DNA from: S141-55 sp964422065
GTDB taxonomy: Bacteria > Hydrothermota > Hydrothermia > WGAB01
Length of the DNA stretch: 7,494 bases
Assembly: GCA_964422065.1 (NCBI GenBank)
Contig: CAYQZW010000082.1
Location: forward strand, 1-7,494
Direction: 5' to 3'
Shown piece after piece: positions 6,668 through 7,494 of this stretch. The first letter of the stretch is position 1; each line of letters opens with the position of its first letter. Below the pieces are notes generated by a model that worked only from the letters and a program-made list of their open reading frames with translations, was not told the origin of the DNA and ran no database searches. Both the position numbers and the translations under genes were made by a program.

Positions 6668-6758
6668 CTTCCCTACGCCGGCATTACCCGGATCAGGTTC
6701 AAGGGGTCTCCCGGCCTCCATGGGCCGAGACTCTCAGCCTTACGGCTCCCCCGGTGCC
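6663..6758 (-). ncRNA. TPP riboswitch (THI element)
   Basis: The minus strand carries the complete conserved THI-box. P1 is GGCACC (6758-6753) with GGTGCC (6668-6663). P2 pairs GGGG (near 6751-6748) with CCCC (6706-6703). P3 is a GCC/GGC hairpin leading into the pyrimidine-sensing CTGAGA (6737-6732), and an optional long P3a arm pairs GTCTC and GGCC with GGCC and GAGAC. The diphosphate-sensing half reads TTGAACCTGATC then GGGTAATGCCGGCGTAGGGAA, near-identical to the consensus. It begins right at the predicted transcription start and ends 68 bases before the ATG of the PurM-like gene. It binds thiamine diphosphate and should repress the thiamine operon. Confidence 0.97.
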
Positions 6759-6765
6759 TTCGCTT

Positions 6766-6794
6766 ATTTTACACGTGCTCATCCCCAGTCTCAA
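6766..6794 (-). promoter_or_regulatory. Sigma-70-type promoter of the thiamine operon
   Basis: TTGAGA (6794-6789) and TAAAAT (6771-6766) are separated by exactly 17 bases, and each matches the housekeeping consensus at five of six positions. Transcription should start near 6759, so the riboswitch P1 stem begins at or next to the first transcribed base. Confidence 0.85.
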
Positions 6795-6805
6795 GAACGA
6801 CATAC

Positions 6806-6841
6806 AAAAATCGGACTCATAGAATCGAGATATGAGGCTCC
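6806..6841 (-). terminator. Rho-independent terminator after the zinc-ribbon gene
   Basis: On the minus strand CTCATA (6836-6831) and TATGAG (6821-6816) form a perfect 6-bp stem with a 9-base loop. The stem can be lengthened by GGA (6841-6839) with TCC (6815-6813) across a 2-base bulge. A run of five T follows at 6810-6806. It lies 25 bases past the zinc-ribbon stop and just before the thiamine promoter, so it insulates the two units. Confidence 0.65.
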
Positions 6842-6865
6842 ACGCCGTTAAGCCGTTCTCTTGCC

Positions 6866-7126
6866 CTATCCCAAGCGGTTCTGCTCTCCAGGCGTGTGAT
6901 GAGGGAAATACTCCGGATCGTCTCCCATACGTCCCCAGAAGGCACCACAGGTCTTACAGTGCCAGCGAGGGAAATCCGGCGTTACAGTACATCCACCCAG
7001 AAAGACCTCGTCCGGATCGTAATGGTCCCAGAAACCGGGAGCCGGGAGACCGTAAATGATCCTTTGCACGGTCTTTGCCCCACAAACCGGACACTTTTGG
7101 GGCTTGTCATCCGATGCCGTCGGCAT
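6866..7126 (-). CDS. Small zinc-ribbon protein, function unknown
   Basis: I recognise only the fold class. The 86-residue protein has two Cys pairs, CPVCG (12-16) and CKTCG (57-61), which should hold one zinc ion. Between them lie RIIYGLPAPG (22-31) and LGGCTVTPDFPRWHC (43-57), with a further Cys at 46. Small conserved hypothetical proteins with a first CxxCG, a G-L/Y-P turn, a GGC and a closing CxxCG are known in bacteria, but I know no assigned function. The C-terminal tail has His75 and His76 but no clear domain. The frame also has a TTG at 7138, but its bases form part of the SD; GGAGG (7136-7132) sits 5 bases before ATG 7126, which I chose. The gene starts 15 bases after the metallopeptidase stop and ends before a terminator, so the two form a unit. 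It has no signal peptide. Confidence 0.75.
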   Translation of the reverse strand: MPTASDDKPQKCPVCGAKTVQRIIYGLPAPGFWDHYDPDEVFLGGCTVTPDFPRWHCKTCGAFWGRMGDDPEYFPHHTPGEQNRLG

Positions 7127-7141
7127 GGGCGCCTCCAAAGA

Positions 7142-7456
7142 TTATGAATTTTCGTCCAGATACGCCCTCAATAAGTTTCGAAACAACGGACCATGATTGG
7201 GGATCTTGAGATGAAGCAGTTCGTGGACAATGACTTCCCTTCGGAAGTGCGCAGGTTGTCTCAACAACTCCCGGTCAAAGGTTAATCGTCCATGGGACGA
7301 ACAACTTGCCCATTTTCGTTTCATGCTCCGCACCCGGATCTCCGTGGGGGTAACCCCAATCTTTTGTGCCCAATACTGCACCTCAGCCTTCAAGACCTCT
7401 GTAGGAATCGCGGAGTCCGGAAAAACATCTCCTGTCTTTCGTGGTCTCTTCTTCAT
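7142..7456 (-). CDS. Short YgjP/SprT-like (DUF45) zinc metallopeptidase
   Basis: The 104-residue protein matches the C-terminal, catalytic part of the YgjP/DUF45 family. It has RVRSMKRKWASCSSHGRLTF (41-60), where most relatives have R-W-G-S-C, and the zinc site VIVHELLHLKIPNHGPLF (75-92). His78, Glu79 and His82 form HExxH, and His88 is the likely third ligand. Full-length YgjP proteins are about twice as long, so this is a minimal form without the N-terminal half; compact relatives exist. The substrate is unknown; SprT-like relatives cut DNA-bound proteins, but this cannot be carried over with confidence. The ATG at 7456 is the only start after the in-frame TAG at 7474. Two upstream ATGs (7470 and 7464) are in another frame and stop at once. 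The SD is weak (GAAGAG). There is no signal peptide, so it is probably cytoplasmic. Confidence 0.88.
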   Translation of the reverse strand: MKKRPRKTGDVFPDSAIPTEVLKAEVQYWAQKIGVTPTEIRVRSMKRKWASCSSHGRLTFDRELLRQPAHFRREVIVHELLHLKIPNHGPLFRNLLRAYLDENS

Positions 7457-7473
7457 CTCTTCATCTGCATTCT

Positions 7474-7479
7474 ATTTTA
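7474..7479 (-). promoter_or_regulatory. Possible -10 element for the metallopeptidase gene
   Basis: TAAAAT on the minus strand, inside TTAAAATAG, resembles the -10 of the riboswitch promoter. The start codon at 7456 would lie about 10 bases after transcription begins. The -35 region falls outside the window, so this cannot be confirmed here. Confidence 0.35.
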
Positions 7480-7494
7480 ACGAAGCCTTCAGAA

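Noticed and set aside
5587..6822. Long open frame of 411 codons on the plus strand
   Set aside because: It runs antisense through the PurM-like gene and the TPP riboswitch, its translation has no recognisable domain, and the opposite strand has clear family motifs.
1..7494. CRISPR array, insertion sequence, tRNA or defence system
   Set aside because: No regularly spaced direct repeats, transposase or integrase motifs, tRNA-like TTCGA arm with a matching acceptor stem, or known defence proteins were seen. The HKD protein is exported and sits with serS, so it does not look like a restriction nuclease.

Overview
The window looks like chromosomal DNA of a moderately GC-rich, probably thermophilic, free-living bacterium. 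Its proteins are compact and rich in E, R and K, genes are packed with 4-base overlaps, Shine-Dalgarno (SD) sequences are strong, and GTG and ATT starts occur. The one complete promoter is of the housekeeping sigma type. No mobile element, CRISPR array, tRNA or rRNA was seen. I cannot assign a phylum from the sequence alone.

Layout. The left edge holds one plus-strand gene, an RqcH/NFACT-family ribosome quality-control protein whose 5' end lies outside the window (2-1405). Everything else is on the minus strand and is best read from right to left. (a) 7456-6866: a short SprT/YgjP-like (DUF45) zinc metallopeptidase and a small zinc-ribbon protein of unknown role, closed by a rho-independent terminator (6841-6806). 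(b) 6794-4304: a clear promoter, a complete TPP riboswitch (6758-6663), an atypical PurM/HypE/ThiL-superfamily protein, thiE, and a macro-domain protein. This is a thiamine-regulated operon. (c) 4214-1419: serS, apparently starting at a rare ATT codon, followed by two exported proteins: a single-HKD phospholipase D-like nuclease and a 5'-nucleotidase-like protein that seems to have lost its metal ligands. The last gene converges on the RqcH gene with 13 bases between the stops.

How the genes work together. The best-supported functional unit is the thiamine operon. When TPP binds the riboswitch, an anti-SD sequence should be free to hide the SD of the first gene, so the PurM-like protein, and through coupling ThiE, would be made only when TPP is scarce. 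ThiE makes thiamine monophosphate. The PurM-like protein is a candidate for the next step (a ThiL-type kinase) but has a non-canonical ATP/Mg motif. The macro-domain protein is the unexpected partner, since such domains bind ADP-ribose-like ligands. The serS group joins a housekeeping enzyme to two secreted proteins that may act on extracytoplasmic nucleic acids.

The longest stretch without a gene is 6595-6865 (271 bases). It holds the terminator, promoter, riboswitch and expression platform. The 89-base gap 4215-4303 holds a weak promoter candidate and hairpins.
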